The notes: generated by a model not told the origin, from the letters alone. A stretch of DNA of 64,000 nucleotides from Theobroma cacao (GCF_000208745.1 NC_030850.1:31335674-31399673), one strand, 5' to 3'. Shown: positions 50,927 through 63,710, numbered from the stretch's first letter. Numbers and translations: made by a program.

Positions 50927-53742
50927 TGTAGACACATTCCCAGGAGCCCCAAATATAATTAATAAAACATATAAATAAATAAATCAAATAAATCAAATAA
51001 ATAAGTAAAAAAAAAAGAAGAAGAGAGAGCATGGTTGCCCATACCCCTCTCCCACTGTCAGTGCTTTTCAGAACTATGGCCATCACATCAGCTCCTCTAA
51101 TCATCACCTGCCCTAGGCTTGCTTATGCCAGGGGACTTGTGAAATCATGCTCTGGATTGTCCAAAATTTTGGACAATTCGACTCTTAAAAAGGGAGGCAG
51201 ATTCAATAACAAAGGGGGAGAGATTTTTGAAAGAGCAAAAACGATTCAAAAAACCTAATCTTTCATAAACAAAAAGCCAAATTCAAACAACAAAAACATA
51301 AATCTTCCAAACCAAAAAACAAAAACCAAAACAAAATTCCTAAACTACCAGCAGACTACCCTAGCCACAATCAAAGAAAAATCAAAATTCACAATTAAAA
51401 AATACAAAAAAATATACAATGGAAAAATAAAAAGGTTGAGTGGTTTTTTTTAGGATTTCTTGGTTTAGGTTTTTAGAGATAGATTTTTATTTTTAGAGAG
51501 GTGTTTCGGTCTTGGGTAATCGGTGACTCAAAGGAGGGAGAGATCTTATTTTTTGGGTGGTTGAGGGCACAAAAAGGGAGGTCCGATTTAGGCAAAAAAA
51601 AGGAGATTTTAAGGGCTAGATCTACCGATCTGCAGCGAAGAGAGAGAAGGGAACTTGGCCTGATCTTGTGATCACCGGTGGAAAACGAGTGAGAAAGAAA
51701 GAATGAAAAAAGAAAAGAAAAAAGAGGGGAAAGAGAGAGAAAGTGCCGGTGAGGAAGGAAAGAGAGAAAGAAGAGAGACATTGGCAGGAAAGGAACAACG
51801 CCGGGAAGAAAAAGAGAGAAAGGAGAGCTGAGGGCCAAGAAAGAAAGAAGAAAAAAAAACAAGGAGAAGAAAAAAAGAAGAGAGAAAAAATAGAGAGAAG
51901 GGAGAGTATCACGGTTAGAGAAAAAAAATGATAGGGAAAGAATAAAAAAAAAGGAAAAAAAGAGAAAGAGAAGAGAAAAACTTTTATAGCCAAGCACAGA
52001 GGAGTGCTAAATGCGCCATTTTGGGTATAGCTGGAAGTGGCCATTCTAGCACCAAAATGGTGCATTTGGAGAGCGGCATTGTGGACCTAAGGGAGTGGAC
52101 CTGGTGCAGCAGATTTGGGCCTTCTGTGGGCCTTCGAGCTGGGCCAATCTTAGCCTAGAGAGGTATAACCTTTGCATCTTTGCTTATAGACCTATTTTAA
52201 TTGATTTTGGGTCTAGCCCATTTTGCCTAATTAAAATGTAATTTTGGTTTAGTTTTACACCATTTTAGGAAAATGGGTTAGGTAAATTAGCAAAAATAAA
52301 AAATATATTTATGATCAATATTTATAATTAGGTTTGGTTTAAAAAGTCAATAAATAAATAAATAAAAATAAAATAAAATAAAAAGAATGAGATCTAGCAT
52401 GAAATTATTAAGTATAAAAATATAATGTTTGATTTGGAATCAATACCGATGATGGGATGTCTATTCGGAACGTGAAAAGTCGCAATTTCGAGTGAATTTT
52501 TTTAGGTTAGAGATTTTGATTAAGACTTCATCAGTACGTTGGGAGGGTCTTAATTCGGGATTTTGATGTCCTTAATTTTAAATAAATAAAAAATCTATAC
52601 ATAATCACCAACTAATCAAAATATATAAATAAAAGAAATAGAAAATTAATGATAACAATAAATTCGGTAATCATAATAATAATATAAAAAGGAACGAATA
52701 AAATATATATAAATAAACAATAATTATGAAATAAAAAATAAAATTAGTTGGTCTAAAAATAGGATTTTGGAAAATTTCATATAGTAAAATAAATAAGTGC
52801 TTACATAGCAAAAATACATAACGAAATAAAAATAAAGCAATAAGTAAATATAAAATATTTAGTCATGGTATGAATGTTCACATGGAGAAGTAATAATATA
52901 AGGAATAAACACTAGAATTTACGAGTCCATCGTGTACCATTGTTGCATTGTTAAATGTCATGTCATATAAAAATATTTCATATACGAGTATGAACTCGAT
53001 GATGGGACTTTCCGAGGAAGTTTGTGAAGGCGAGTTTCTTCGAAAAAAAAAATCTCTAGGTGAAAAAATATCTCTGAGTCCCACCAGTATTATGGGAGGG
53101 TTCAGAGAAATATCTTCGATAAAAATCTTTTGCCTGTATTAGGACTTGCATTCACGAAAATATTGTTTTTACTCGCAAATGACTATCCTGATGATGGGAT
53201 TTACCTAGTAAACTTGTAAAACGAGTTTCTCAAGTATTTCCCTAGGTGAGAGAATACTCTCGGATCCCACCAGTATGACGGCTTGATTCGGAAAGTTCGC
53301 TCAATAAAAGGTTTTTGTTTGGCATTATCTTGATTTTATGCCATGCATTTCACAATTGCATTACATGTACATCAAACTTGTAAAATATTTTAACTTAATT
53401 AATAGAATAAAAGATAAATTAAATAAATAATAACTAAGAAAACATAAGAATAAAATTAATGGGTTAGGATAATATATTATTAAAATGTATTGTTCGTGTA
53501 ACAGGCGTCACGGGGGTGCTAACCTTTCCTTGTGGGTAGTCGTACTCCCGAATCCAACTAAAAAAAATACGTAAACCAGTTTATCGTCCTTTCGACTGAC
53601 CTAAAATTAATTTAGGATTTCATTAAATTGAATAAATTTATTAGGTGGCCAATCACACCTAGGTAGAAAAAAAAGATTAGTGGCAACTCCCAAATCACTC
53701 CACGTCTAACGGTTGGGTTCCTGGACTCAGCACATTACGACA
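50927..53742 (+). mobile_element. 2.8-kb LTR-like insertion nested in the copia integrase
   Basis: It begins TGTAGACACATTCC and ends CAGCACATTACGACA (TG...CA), splitting copia codons for ETPQ and QNGVV. The flanks TTGCC and TCGTT could be decayed copies of an original TTGTT. There is no coding domain. The 3' part has two related modules of about 180 bp with GATGATGGGA, ACGAGTTTCT and GATCCCACCAGTAT-type motifs (52990-53130 and 53180-53310). A TGGCAACTCC stretch near the end resembles primer-binding sites of Ogre/Tat elements, but both copies in the window share the same end beyond it. It is probably a solo LTR of a Ty3/gypsy element. Confidence 0.6.
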
Positions 53743-56060
53743 TCGTTGTGGTGTTTCATTGCAAGACAAATGATGCGTAAGGCCTGTTGAGTTAAAAAAA
53801 TCAGTGAGCCTAAGCTCTTTACTATTATCTAACCTAATGCACTTGATAGTAGAAAAAAATTGGGTTTTAACAAAATTATAAAAGTATTGAATGATGATAG
53901 GAACTTTAGATTTATTTCTCATTAAAAACAATCAAGTAAAACGAGTAAAGTCATCAACTAAAGTAAGAAAATAATGATGATCATCCAAAGCTGGAATTCT
54001 GTATGGCCCCCAAACATCAGCACGTAAGATTTCAAAAGGACATGTTGTATTCTGTGTATGAATAGGAAAAGGCAATTTTATCTATTTTGCCATAGGACAT
54101 ACATCAAATATCAAATCTTTGAACAATGAATTTCAGGAAATTTTTCCTGTAGTACATTCATTATGTGAAATGGTATATGACTAAGCCTAAAGTGCCACAC
54201 ATCAAATTGTTTTTGAATTGTTTTACAACCATTAACCAAAACTGAAAAAGGAAATTTTACAATCTTGTAAATGCTATAATTGGACAAATATTGATCATCT
54301 TATTTGTCTTGAATGAAATATAGTCCAAAAAAGACCTTTGCAAACCCAATCACTTTCCAAGAGGTAAGGTCTTGAACAACAACATGAATCAGTGAAGAAA
54401 ACACCATTCTTTTTTGAACTAGTTAACTTGCTAACTGACACAAGGTTAAAATGGAAGGAAGGTACACAAAGCACAATGTGCAAGACTAACAAAGAGGTTA
54501 ATTTAATTGTCCCTATGTGTGTAGCAATAACTTGAACATTATTGGGCAACTAAACAACGTAACTATGCATAGGGTAAGGTGAACAAAAATTATCTAAATA
54601 ACAAGAAATGTGGTCATTAGCACTAGTGTCCATTATCCAGGAATTAGGTTTTATCACAACATTAAAGGCATGACTATGATGATTGAAAGATTTTTGAATT
54701 ATGCTGGAGTAAAAATGGTTAGAATCAAACCTGCACTATAGAATTTACTAGTGAAGGTTGAGTCTGTTGAGTGCTTGACAAAATGTCTTGACCATTGTTA
54801 CTGTTAAAATTACCATCATTGATGAGTACCATTAACTTGTGAAGTTATTGCTTGATGAGAGACATCTGTGACATGGGATTAGTACCAATTAAATCTTCTT
54901 CTTGACTTGATTGAGTAACCTTCTCTCCAGATGAAGATGAACATGCAGCTGAAACACTATTGGAAGCACTATTGTTAACTACAGAGTTAGGTTTCTTAAG
55001 AGTCCCTTTACCTTAGTAAACTTAAAATCCTTTAAGAAACCAATGAGCCTGAAACACTTTTCTTTTAAATGGCCTTTTTTGCCACAATGTGAGCAAGTCA
55101 GATCTGATTTACCTTTCCTTTGGTTGTCTGCAAATAAAGCCATAGTAGAAGATTCAATCATCGAACTAGATTGAATTAACAAGCTCCTTTGATTATTTTC
55201 TCTTAGCACCAGATTGTAGACTTTATCCAGAGTAGGAAATGGATCCATCATGGTAATTTGAGACCTTAAAGCTGAAAAGGATTCATTCAATCCATTTATG
55301 AATCTAAACATTATATCTTTTTTGTACTAATCAGATTACTTTTTGAAGCATGCTAGATTACATTTGCCACATTCGCACTGTGGTAAGGGTCTAGAGTTCC
55401 TAAGTTCCTCCTAAATTTCCTTAAGCTTAATGAAATATAAATTCACTGACCTATTCCCTTGAGAAACATTACCAAGATTGTGTTGAAGATTGCACACCCT
55501 AATGTCATCTGGTTGTGCAATATTTTGCCTAAAAGTATTCCAAACATCAGCTGTTGAATCCATGTAAAATACAATAAAAGCTATAGGAGGTGAAATAGAC
55601 TTTAGAAGCCAGGCCAAGATTAGGTTATTGCATCTAATCCACGCTTCAAACAAAGAATCCTTACTGTTTAGTTTAGGTATAGATCCATCTAAAAACTTAC
55701 TTTATTTTTGATTGAAAGTGTTAACATAAAGGATTTGCTCCAAGCCATATAATTGCTTGAGGTAAGTTTAGGGTTTATCACAACTGATCCATGTTGATTA
55801 GTGTGATAAAGATAATAGGGTGATTGGGTGTCTTCAACAATTGATGTTGAAGATTTTTTATTTGATAAAGTTTCCATTACCGATTTCTAACCTCAAGATT
55901 CATAGATTCAAAAAATCAATAGAAACAAGATTCAATTCAGCAAGACCAAGATCCAATCGATCGAACAATTAGAGAAGCTAAAAAAAAGAAAAACTGATCT
56001 GAACAATCTTCAAAAAAAATTTTGAAGAAAAGGAAAAATCATATCAGAAATTGTTGTAAC

Positions 56061-56074
56061 CCACTCTAATACCA
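56061..56074 (-). other. Primer-binding site of the copia element
   Basis: On the minus strand TGGTATTAGAGTGG follows the LTR end ...CTTACA directly. It resembles the initiator-methionine tRNA complement TGGTATCAGAGC with a few changes. Confidence 0.7.
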
Positions 56075-56417
56075 TGTAAGATTCAGAGAAGTTCCATGGG
56101 AGGGAATTGAGAAAAGCTCTCAATCAGATTTTTCATTAACTAAAAAATGACTATGCAATAGAGCCTTTTATACTCTGTTCAAACAACTAACTAAACTAAG
56201 GAGGGAAAATTAGTTAAGTCTAATTAACTAACAACCTCAATACTATAAATAAAAGTAAAAACAACTATACTGAATCAATACCCGAGAATTACTTTATTTA
56301 CAAGTTTGACACTAAACCATCTATGAGTAACTCTTTTTTCATGTCCTAACTTTGTTCAAAGCTTTCCATATTCGTATGGAGCTTCCACTTTAGATTAGGA
56401 ACAGTTATCCTGGCTGA
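56075..56417 (-). repeat. 5' LTR of the copia element
   Basis: Paired with 48193-48545. On the plus strand it starts TGTAAGATTCAGAG (other copy TGTAAACTTCATAG). AATCA lies next to the 3' LTR and also a few bases beyond this LTR, but not exactly at its border, so the target duplication is unproven. Confidence 0.85.
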
Positions 56418-57417
56418 TGTGATATGATTTGATTATAATATTTCATATATGAATTAATTAAATTATATATAAATCAATGAATCTCATTTCTGAAATTATT
56501 TAATAATTACATGGTCTGTTTAGAGATACAAATATTAAGATAAAAGTGATGAGACAAGTAACATGACACTAAAAAAAATCTAAATAAAAAATTTTATCTT
56601 AATTCCAAATAATCACCTAACTGAAGCTAAAGAATAGAGTATGCTATGAAAAATTTTGGTATATTCCAAGACCTATAGCTTGGAGAGGGATCTAATAGTA
56701 GTAAATTTAATTTTGATATTAGAGTTTAAATTAGACTTGGGTTCTTGTAGCAGAGAAGGGAGTAATTGTGAATACGACATCAAATCTTAACCCTTATAAA
56801 GGCCAAGTCATTTTTAGAGATTGGTTGTTGGCATAGCTATCGATTGATACAACATAAGGATGGATTTAATTACAGTTAATATGGAGATTAAAGTTCATAA
56901 TTAGACACGTTTTACTTTAATTTTCCCATTAAATAATTAGGTAAAAAAATGTCCGACGTATATAACTATTTCAACATTTTGGAATGTTATGTTTGTTAGT
57001 TGGGGGATTCCTTAGGTATTGTTTTTTTTTATGCTAGAAATTCACGTAGGGCCCAGCTACCTTGTTAGATTTTATTAATTACGAAATAAAAAGTACAAAA
57101 GAGGGGGACCTAAACTGTACCTCCAAGTTACATGATCATGAGAAAGTTTCGGATAAGCACCTAGAGTAAGGAAACTATTTTACGTGCATAACTTTTGATG
57201 TTACAGTAAAACAGATATTCCCTACTATTACATTGATTCACTAAACAAAAATAAAATTTAAAACAAAAAATGTAAATAAGAAAAGCACCTAGAATGGAGT
57301 GTTTCATTTTATGACCATAAGTTTTACGATCGTCATAAAATTGAAACATCCATATTACAAAATTCTATGTGAGAAGCAAAATAAGAAAAATAAACTAGGA
57401 GTACTACTCCTTTACAT
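56418..57417. other. AT-rich region between copia and LINE remnants
   Basis: No gene is visible. A poly-T-headed segment at 57020-57110 resembles a retroposed 3' tail in minus orientation. Confidence 0.45.
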
Positions 57418-58068
57418 TCATTTAAAGTGAACATAAGGTAAACTAACTTTATCTAATCTAAGAATACCTCTAAGTTGACCTTTTGCTTGTGAAAATACCT
57501 GTAGGTTCTGGTGTATATGCTCCTGATTTGAGAGATGGTCTGCTGTTTGGTTCCCCTCTCGATGGATGTGCAAAATTCGAAAAGAAATACCACTCAATGA
57601 TCTGCAAATGGAAGCAAGCAAATACCGAGTCCTAGAGGATTCTTAATGATCCTCATTTATCATGTGAACCACTACTTTTGCATCTATTTCTATCCAGAGT
57701 CTAGTAACATTGTACTCAATACACAAAAGTAAACCCCTGTATAGTGCCATTAACTCTGCTTGTAATGAATCACACGGTCTAAAATTTTCAAAAAATCCAA
57801 AAATCATGGTACCTATATGGTCTCGAAGGAGTCCTCCCCTAGCAGCATTTTGAAAATTATGCTTGGAACTGCCATCAACATTCAACTTAAATTCACCTGT
57901 TGATGGTTTATGCCAAGAGAATATTTTTAGAGGATGTGGGACTGCCTGCTGAAATGTTAGACCCCATGCCTGAGCAATCTGTAGGTATGGTTTATATGTA
58001 GATATCATTTTCATCGAACGTCTAAATCTCACTTGAAAGTATTCTTTCTTTCTTTCTCTGTGTTCCAT
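57418..58068 (-). pseudogene. LINE-type RNase H domain remnant
   Basis: Two frames (58068-57643 and 57621-57418) form one RNase H (RVT_3) domain if the TAA at 57643-57645 is ignored. The first carries KPSTGEFKLNVDGSS and AARGGLLRDHIG; AELMALYRGLLL and the acidic WIEIDAK follow. The second carries ISFRILHIHREGNQTADHLSN, the terminal RNase H motif. This is how plant L1-like LINE ORF2 proteins end. No reverse transcriptase domain is recognisable upstream (58069-58400 is decayed), and the single stop makes it a pseudogene, although the two halves are otherwise well kept. Confidence 0.75.
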
Positions 58069-60400
58069 TTCCTGTTTTTAATGATTTTATCAATAAAAGG
58101 GATTTGAATTAGGATAGCTTATGGACCATGTTGGGCCAACAGCATGAGATAGGCATCGTTTTCGACCTACCTTTTTAACCCGCCATTGCCAGAAACCAAA
58201 CCAAGCTACTCCAGACATAGGATAGAGTTGGTGAGCAAGCTTGGCCTAAAAAGGCTGGTCCACAAAAGACCCCATTTTCTTCAAGAAATCAACTAGTTCG
58301 TGCTTGCTAGATATAGTTCCCTTTAGTAGCCCAATTGTTTTCAAGTAAATATCAAGTACTCCACCCTCAAACGGCCTCTTTGCGTGTTACTACAATAAAT
58401 GAAACAGAGAAAAGTAACATGGGATGGATCCCTAGCGATTACTAAGTTGTCTTCGTTGTAGGTATTCAACGTTAAAGCAAGGGATGGAAAGAGTATAGTG
58501 ATTTCAGTTGGAAGAATCCCCTAAATAAGATTAGACTAGTATATTTACTTTGTAGTAAATCATACAACAAAATCTTTTGTGTTTTTTTTTTCTAATGCAA
58601 CTTTAGATTGAGAGAAAAGTTAAGACACGAGATAAAACCGACATTAATGGGGTATTTTAATTCTCTTTAATGTAATATGTTGCTGTACATGCTAGTAATT
58701 CTTAGAGATTGTTGTATCAACCTCAGTACATGGATAAATTTAAGGAGTGGGGAAGCATCTTTAGGGGGGGCATTATATATGGTATAGTTGCTCTTCCATT
58801 GATTATTAGGTACATAATTATTAGAGGTTATGGATGAGAGATAATATATAAGTGAGAGGAAAGTCAACTTAAAAGTGGTCCAGGACATTAGTTTAGCTTT
58901 TGTTTCGACCCTTTATGCTCAATGCAGCAATTCTCTTAACATGAGTTACATCCTTGAGGATTCCTATAGTGAATGGAAATCTTTTGCTACCAGTTCATGC
59001 CTCCCTGCCTCTCTCTTTGCCCAGCAAACTTGATCTTGTCACGATGTACGTGCTAAAAGAGTGAATAGTCCCTTCGATTTTTCTTTTAAATTATTTTGAT
59101 TTAATTAGAGATAAAATATGATAGTTTATACAAATTTTTTATTGGTTAAACTTTGAATTTTTGAATTTTAATTGATTAAAATTGAGTTTTATTTTTAAAT
59201 TATCTTAATTTATTTAAAAATAAATTGAACAATCAAATTTAGATTCTATTTTTAAATTATTTAATTTATTTGAGAGATAAATTAGATGATTAAAATGTGA
59301 ATTTTAATTGACCAAATTTAAATATTATTTTTAAATTATCTCAATTTATTTAGAGATAGATAAATGACTTATAAGTAAATTTTAATTCATTCAACTATAT
59401 GTTTTGAGATAATTAGTCAAGAATTAATTATATAAGTAATTTAAATAGTGTCATCAAGTTTATATTTATATGATGATACATGATTGTCTTTTGAAAAATT
59501 TTCAAATTTACTAAGTTCGGAAGATACGTGACATCTCGTCTTGAGATAAAAATAGTGTTCCCATTCCAAGTTTCTGCACATGAAAATAATCCATGTATTA
59601 CAAACTTTCGATTAAGTACTTGCTTGACTCGATTATTTTTTTAACTTATTTACCTCTTAAAAGTAAAAGTTGGACCAAATAAAATTTTGAAAAGCACTTA
59701 AAGAATTAACGTTTTTTAAAAAACAAAATCTAAAAAGAAGAGCTTTAGGAAAAACTCCATAGAGGAGCTTTTTCTTCTTTTTTTTTAAAAATACATTAGT
59801 TTTCAAGAGAATTTTTTTTCTTTTAAAAATGTCCTCATCTATTTAAAATAATCCCAACATTTACTTTTATAAGTTAAAATAATCTCAACGGGAAAGTAAC
59901 TAAAGTAAGCTTAAACCCTAATTACTTTATTATAACACATTACATTACTTAATTACCTAACTCATTAATTCACACCTTAATTAATTTAAATACTTTTTAA
60001 ATTAAAAAATCACTAATTTAGTTAATTGCTTAATAACAAAAACATTTTTCTTTTGTTTAGTTAAATTCTTTTATTAATTTGCATTTAGGTATTACCATTT
60101 CCTTTGTATAAAAATTATCAACAACAGATTACTCAACACCCTAAACCCAAATCAACAGTTTATACCTTAAACAACAACACACAATCTTCACCAACAGATT
60201 AATTACTAAACTCAACTAAACTAAACCCAACAAAATAATTGCATTACTTAACTTAACTCAATAGCAACAACAGATTACTCAAGCAATCTTCACCAATAGT
60301 TTACTAAACAAATTAATTATATTAATTACTAAATTTTCAACAACCTACACAACACCCTAAACAACAAACACTAAATCCAAATTAATACCCTAAACAATCA
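58069..60400. other. AT-rich intergenic/transposon-derived region
   Basis: The first 350 bases may be decayed LINE ORF2 sequence. Near 59100-59400 there are imperfect repeats built on TTTTTAAATTATCTTAATTTATTT at 59191, 59248 and 59327. From 59930 to 60380 a low-complexity A/C/T-rich stretch repeats ACAACA and CCTAAAC motifs. No gene is visible. Confidence 0.45.
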
Positions 60401-61336
60401 ACTGCTAAATGGCAGAAAGCTTCCCGTATGGTGTACAAAAGTAACCGGTTGGAGCTTCAATGGGCAAAGAAATCAAAGCGTCAAACTTCAAATCAAAAGG
60501 GTTGGTGATCTCAAATGGGCTTCTTTAGGGAGAAACCAATCGACGGATAGGCTAAACCCATCGCCGACATCAGTTCGATGAGGAGCTGGTGTTGGGGTGG
60601 GGTGGCAAGCCAGAGAGAGGCAAAGCATTAGAGAGTTAGAGAGTTGGAGGAAAAGAGGGAGAAGAGAGGAATGGGCTTATCCAAGGAGAAATCAACCAGC
60701 AGATGTGTTAACCCATTCGTCAATGTCGGTCCGATGAAGAGTTATCGGCTAAAGGTGGCATTTGGGTAAGGTGGCAAGCGAGAGAGAGGCAAAGCAATCA
60801 AAGAGTTGGGGGGAAAAAGTGAAACAAAAAACAGAAGGACAAGACCTGCTTGAGGATTTTAATTCAGTTTACCGATGAAAAATTTCGTCGATAAATCTTT
60901 TTTTAAATGTCGACAAAAATTTTGTTGGCAATTCTGCCTGTAAGTTATCAAACTTTAAACTAGTCTCACCTCCATAGTTATCGACGAAATTTCCATAGGC
61001 AATTCAGTCACCAAGGTTTAAAGGCATTATTGACGAAAATTTCATTGATAAATTCGTCGACAATTTAATACCTATGCCGACTGAATGGTTCGTCAGCAAA
61101 TTCGATCGGTAAAGTTCGTTAGTAAAGAAATTACCATTGGAATATCTAGGTCAGCAATCTTGACGCGCCTTTCAGTCATTTTGCGCCTTTGTATTAACGA
61201 CGGAATATCGACGAAAATTTTTTAGCAATAATTTTTGTCGATATTTCGTCAATAATATTATGAAGATAGCTACGTTAGTATTCTGTCGATAATTATCGAC
61301 AAAATTTACCAACAGAAATCTTTGTTTTTTTGTAGT
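60400..61336. mobile_element. CACTA (En/Spm-type) transposon terminus with subterminal repeats
   Basis: The segment ends at 61336 with TTTTTTTGTAGTG, the reverse complement of CACTACAAAAAAA, the standard plant CACTA terminal inverted repeat. Inward from it (60860-61330), short motifs such as TCGACGAAAATT, TTCGTCGATAA and GTCGATAATTATCGAC recur in both orientations, as expected for subterminal transposase-binding repeats. No matching CACTACAA left end and no transposase was found in the window, so this is a truncated or rearranged element. The left limit is approximate. Confidence 0.7.
60517..60820. repeat. 156-bp tandem pair next to a CACTA end
   Basis: Copies start GGGCTT at 60517 and 60673. 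They share GGAGAAA, AACCCAT, TCGATGA/CCGATGA and GAGAGAGGCAAAGCA blocks, with many substitutions. Confidence 0.7.
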
Positions 61337-61441
61337 GCATTAAACACATAATATTTCTCATTCTTTTAAGAGAAAGAGAAAGGTCATTAACCCACAGAAC
61401 AACATTAGAAGAATTAGACTCTATAATAAATTTATGAGTGT

Positions 61442-63537
61442 TGTCGTAACATGCGGGTCCGAGAACCAAACAGCTAGACGTGAAAAACTACAGAGTTGCC
61501 ACCAATCTTTTTTTTACCTAGGTGTAATTGGCCACTTATTAAATTTATTTTATTGGACGGAGTTCTAAATCGATATTAAGTCTGTCTAAAGAATAATAAC
61601 TTGTGTACGTATTTTTGTTTAGAGTTGGATTCGAGAGTACGGTTACGCACAAGGAAGGAATAGCACCCCTAAGACACCCGTTTCACAAACGGTACCATTT
61701 AATCATATGTTATCTTAACCCATTGATTTTATTCTTATGTTTCCTTAATTATTATTTTTTTATTTTATTTTATTAACAAATTAAAATATTTTATTTAGTG
61801 TTCCAGGTTTGATGTGCACGTGATGCAATTGTGAAATGCATGGCGTAAAATCGAGATAATGCCAAACGAAAACCTTTTATTGAGTATGTTTTCTAAATCT
61901 GCCCATCATACTGGTGGGATCCGGGAGTATTCTCTCACCAAGGAAAATACCCGAGAAACTCGCCTTCACAAATTTACTAGGTAAATCTCATTATCGTGAT
62001 AGTCGTTTGCAAGTAAAAACAATATTTTCATGAATGCCAATCCTAATACGGGCAAAAACTTTTTATTAAAGATATTTCTTCGAACCCTCCCATCCTACTG
62101 GTGGGACTCAGAGGTATCTTTTCACCTAAATTTTTTTTTGAAGAAACTTGCATTCGCAAACTCACTCGGGAAGTCCCATCATTAGGGCTTATACTCGTGT
62201 ATATAATATATCTACATGCCATGACATTTAACGATGCAATAGGGATGCGTGATGCACTCATAATTCTAATATTTGTTTCTTATCTTTAAAAATGTTACTA
62301 TTTTTCTTTGTACACATATATAATATGAACAAATATTTTATATTTATTTATTATTTTTATATAACTATTTTTATTTTGTCATGCACTTTTGTTATGTAAG
62401 TACTTACTTATTTTACTATACGAACTTACCTAAAATCATTTTTTCGAATCAAGCATTTTTATTTCATAATTATTATTATTTATGTATATGTGTTTTATCC
62501 ATTTCTTTTTGTATTATTATTATCATCATATTTATTATTATCATCACTTCCTCATTTCTTTTGCTTTTATATTTTGACTAATTGGTAATTAAGTATATGT
62601 ATTTTTTATTTATTTAAAATTAAAAATAACGTAATTCAAAATTAAGACCCTCCCATCTTACTAGTGGGGTTTTAATCAAAACCCCTAACCTAAGAAAATT
62701 CATTCGAAATTGCGACTTCTCGTGTTCCGAATAGACATCCTATCATCGATATTGATTCCAAATCAAACATTATATTTTTATACTTAATAATTTAATACTA
62801 GGTATTATTTATTTATTTATTTATTTGTCGAATTTTTTAGACCAAACCTAGAAACTTTCCTAACTATAAATATTGATCCAAAATATATATTATAATTATT
62901 ACTGTCATTTCTCTATCTTTTTGGAAATAAATTCTTTTTCTATTTTTGCTAATTTACCTAACCTATTTTTTTACCAAATATATATATTTTTTGTGCACTT
63001 GCTTGACTGAATATTCTTCATTTTTGGTTACTAACCTAATTTATTTTGACTAAGATACTTTTTATACACATATCTTGTCTAAATCTATTTCCTTGCGTTC
63101 AAATATACATTTTTTCACATATATTATTATTTAAAAAAAACTAAATCTTCCTTTATAAAAATATATTTTTCTTTTTTTTATTTATCCAAATTTATTTTCT
63201 TTATAACTATGCATCTTTATTATTTTTTGTTATTATTATTTTTTATTTTTTGTCTACTTTGATTTTCTAACACTAAAATAGATATTTATTTTATATATAT
63301 ATATATAGCCATTTCCTATAATGATTTGAAACTAAACCAAAAATACATTTTAATTAAGAAAAATGAGCTAGACCCAAAATCAACTAAAAGAAACCCAAAC
63401 AAAAGAGAAAAGTTATATCTTACTGGATTAAGATTGGCCCAGCTCAAAGCTCCACGGAAGGCCCAAGCTCTCGCACCAAATATGCTTTCTAAGGCCCATA
63501 AGGTCCACGCTAGAAACGCACCATTTTGGGTAAGACT
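61442..63537 (-). mobile_element. Truncated inverted copy of the 2.8-kb LTR
   Basis: On the minus strand it matches the 3' part of the LTR at 50927-53742, ending at the same TTACGACA boundary (61442). Shared landmarks include the ...GATGATGGGA and CCCACCAGTA modules, TCGAGATAATGCCA/TGGCATTATCTTGA, and GGCCTTCYGTGG with GAGCTGGGCCAATCTTA. Homology stops near 63530, where an AACCGAAC-rich repeat begins, so about the first 1.1 kb of the LTR is missing. Confidence 0.65.
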
Positions 63538-63539
63538 GT

Positions 63540-63710
63540 GCAAACGGGTAGTTCGGTTAATTCGGTTACTGAATATCCAGTAACCGAACTAACCAAACTC
63601 TTGTATAAAACTAACCGAAATCGAACTAAAGTAAATAATTAACCAAACTAACCGAAACCGAACTAACTCGGTTAGTTCAGTTCGATTACCGAAAACCGAA
63701 CTGAATAAAT
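63540..63710. repeat. CGGTTCGGTT/AACCGAAC inverted repeat element
   Basis: GTTCGGTTAATTCGGTTACT and AACCGAACTAACC motifs alternate over 170 bases and can pair extensively. This is a well-known class of short plant repeats whose start often reads GTGCAAACGG, present here at 63537. It is flanked by similar TTTGGGTAAGACTGTGC and TTTGGGTGAGAATGTGC. Confidence 0.6.

Larger units (their letters stand above)
48193..56417 (-). mobile_element. Degenerate Ty1/copia LTR retrotransposon, interrupted by a nested LTR
   Basis: LTRs flank a copia-ordered set of broken coding pieces read on the minus strand: gag (55877-54979) with a CX2CX4HX4C zinc knuckle near 55080, a protease/pre-integrase piece (54549-54295), integrase (53931-53743 continuing at 50926-50844), a serine-rich linker (50526-50050), reverse transcriptase (49763-49383) and RNase H with the STEAEYRSMA motif (48900-48685). 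All are broken by stops and shifts. The primer-binding site TGGTATTAGAGTGG resembles the initiator-Met tRNA complement. The integrase reading is split at a conserved ETPQ-QNGVVERKH site by a 2.8-kb insertion. The element is inactive. Confidence 0.88.

Noticed and set aside
51473..51997. 174-residue minus-strand frame rich in Phe/Ser/Leu
   Set aside because: It is the complement of a GA-rich low-complexity stretch inside the LTR; overlapping frames are equally open and no domain is recognisable.
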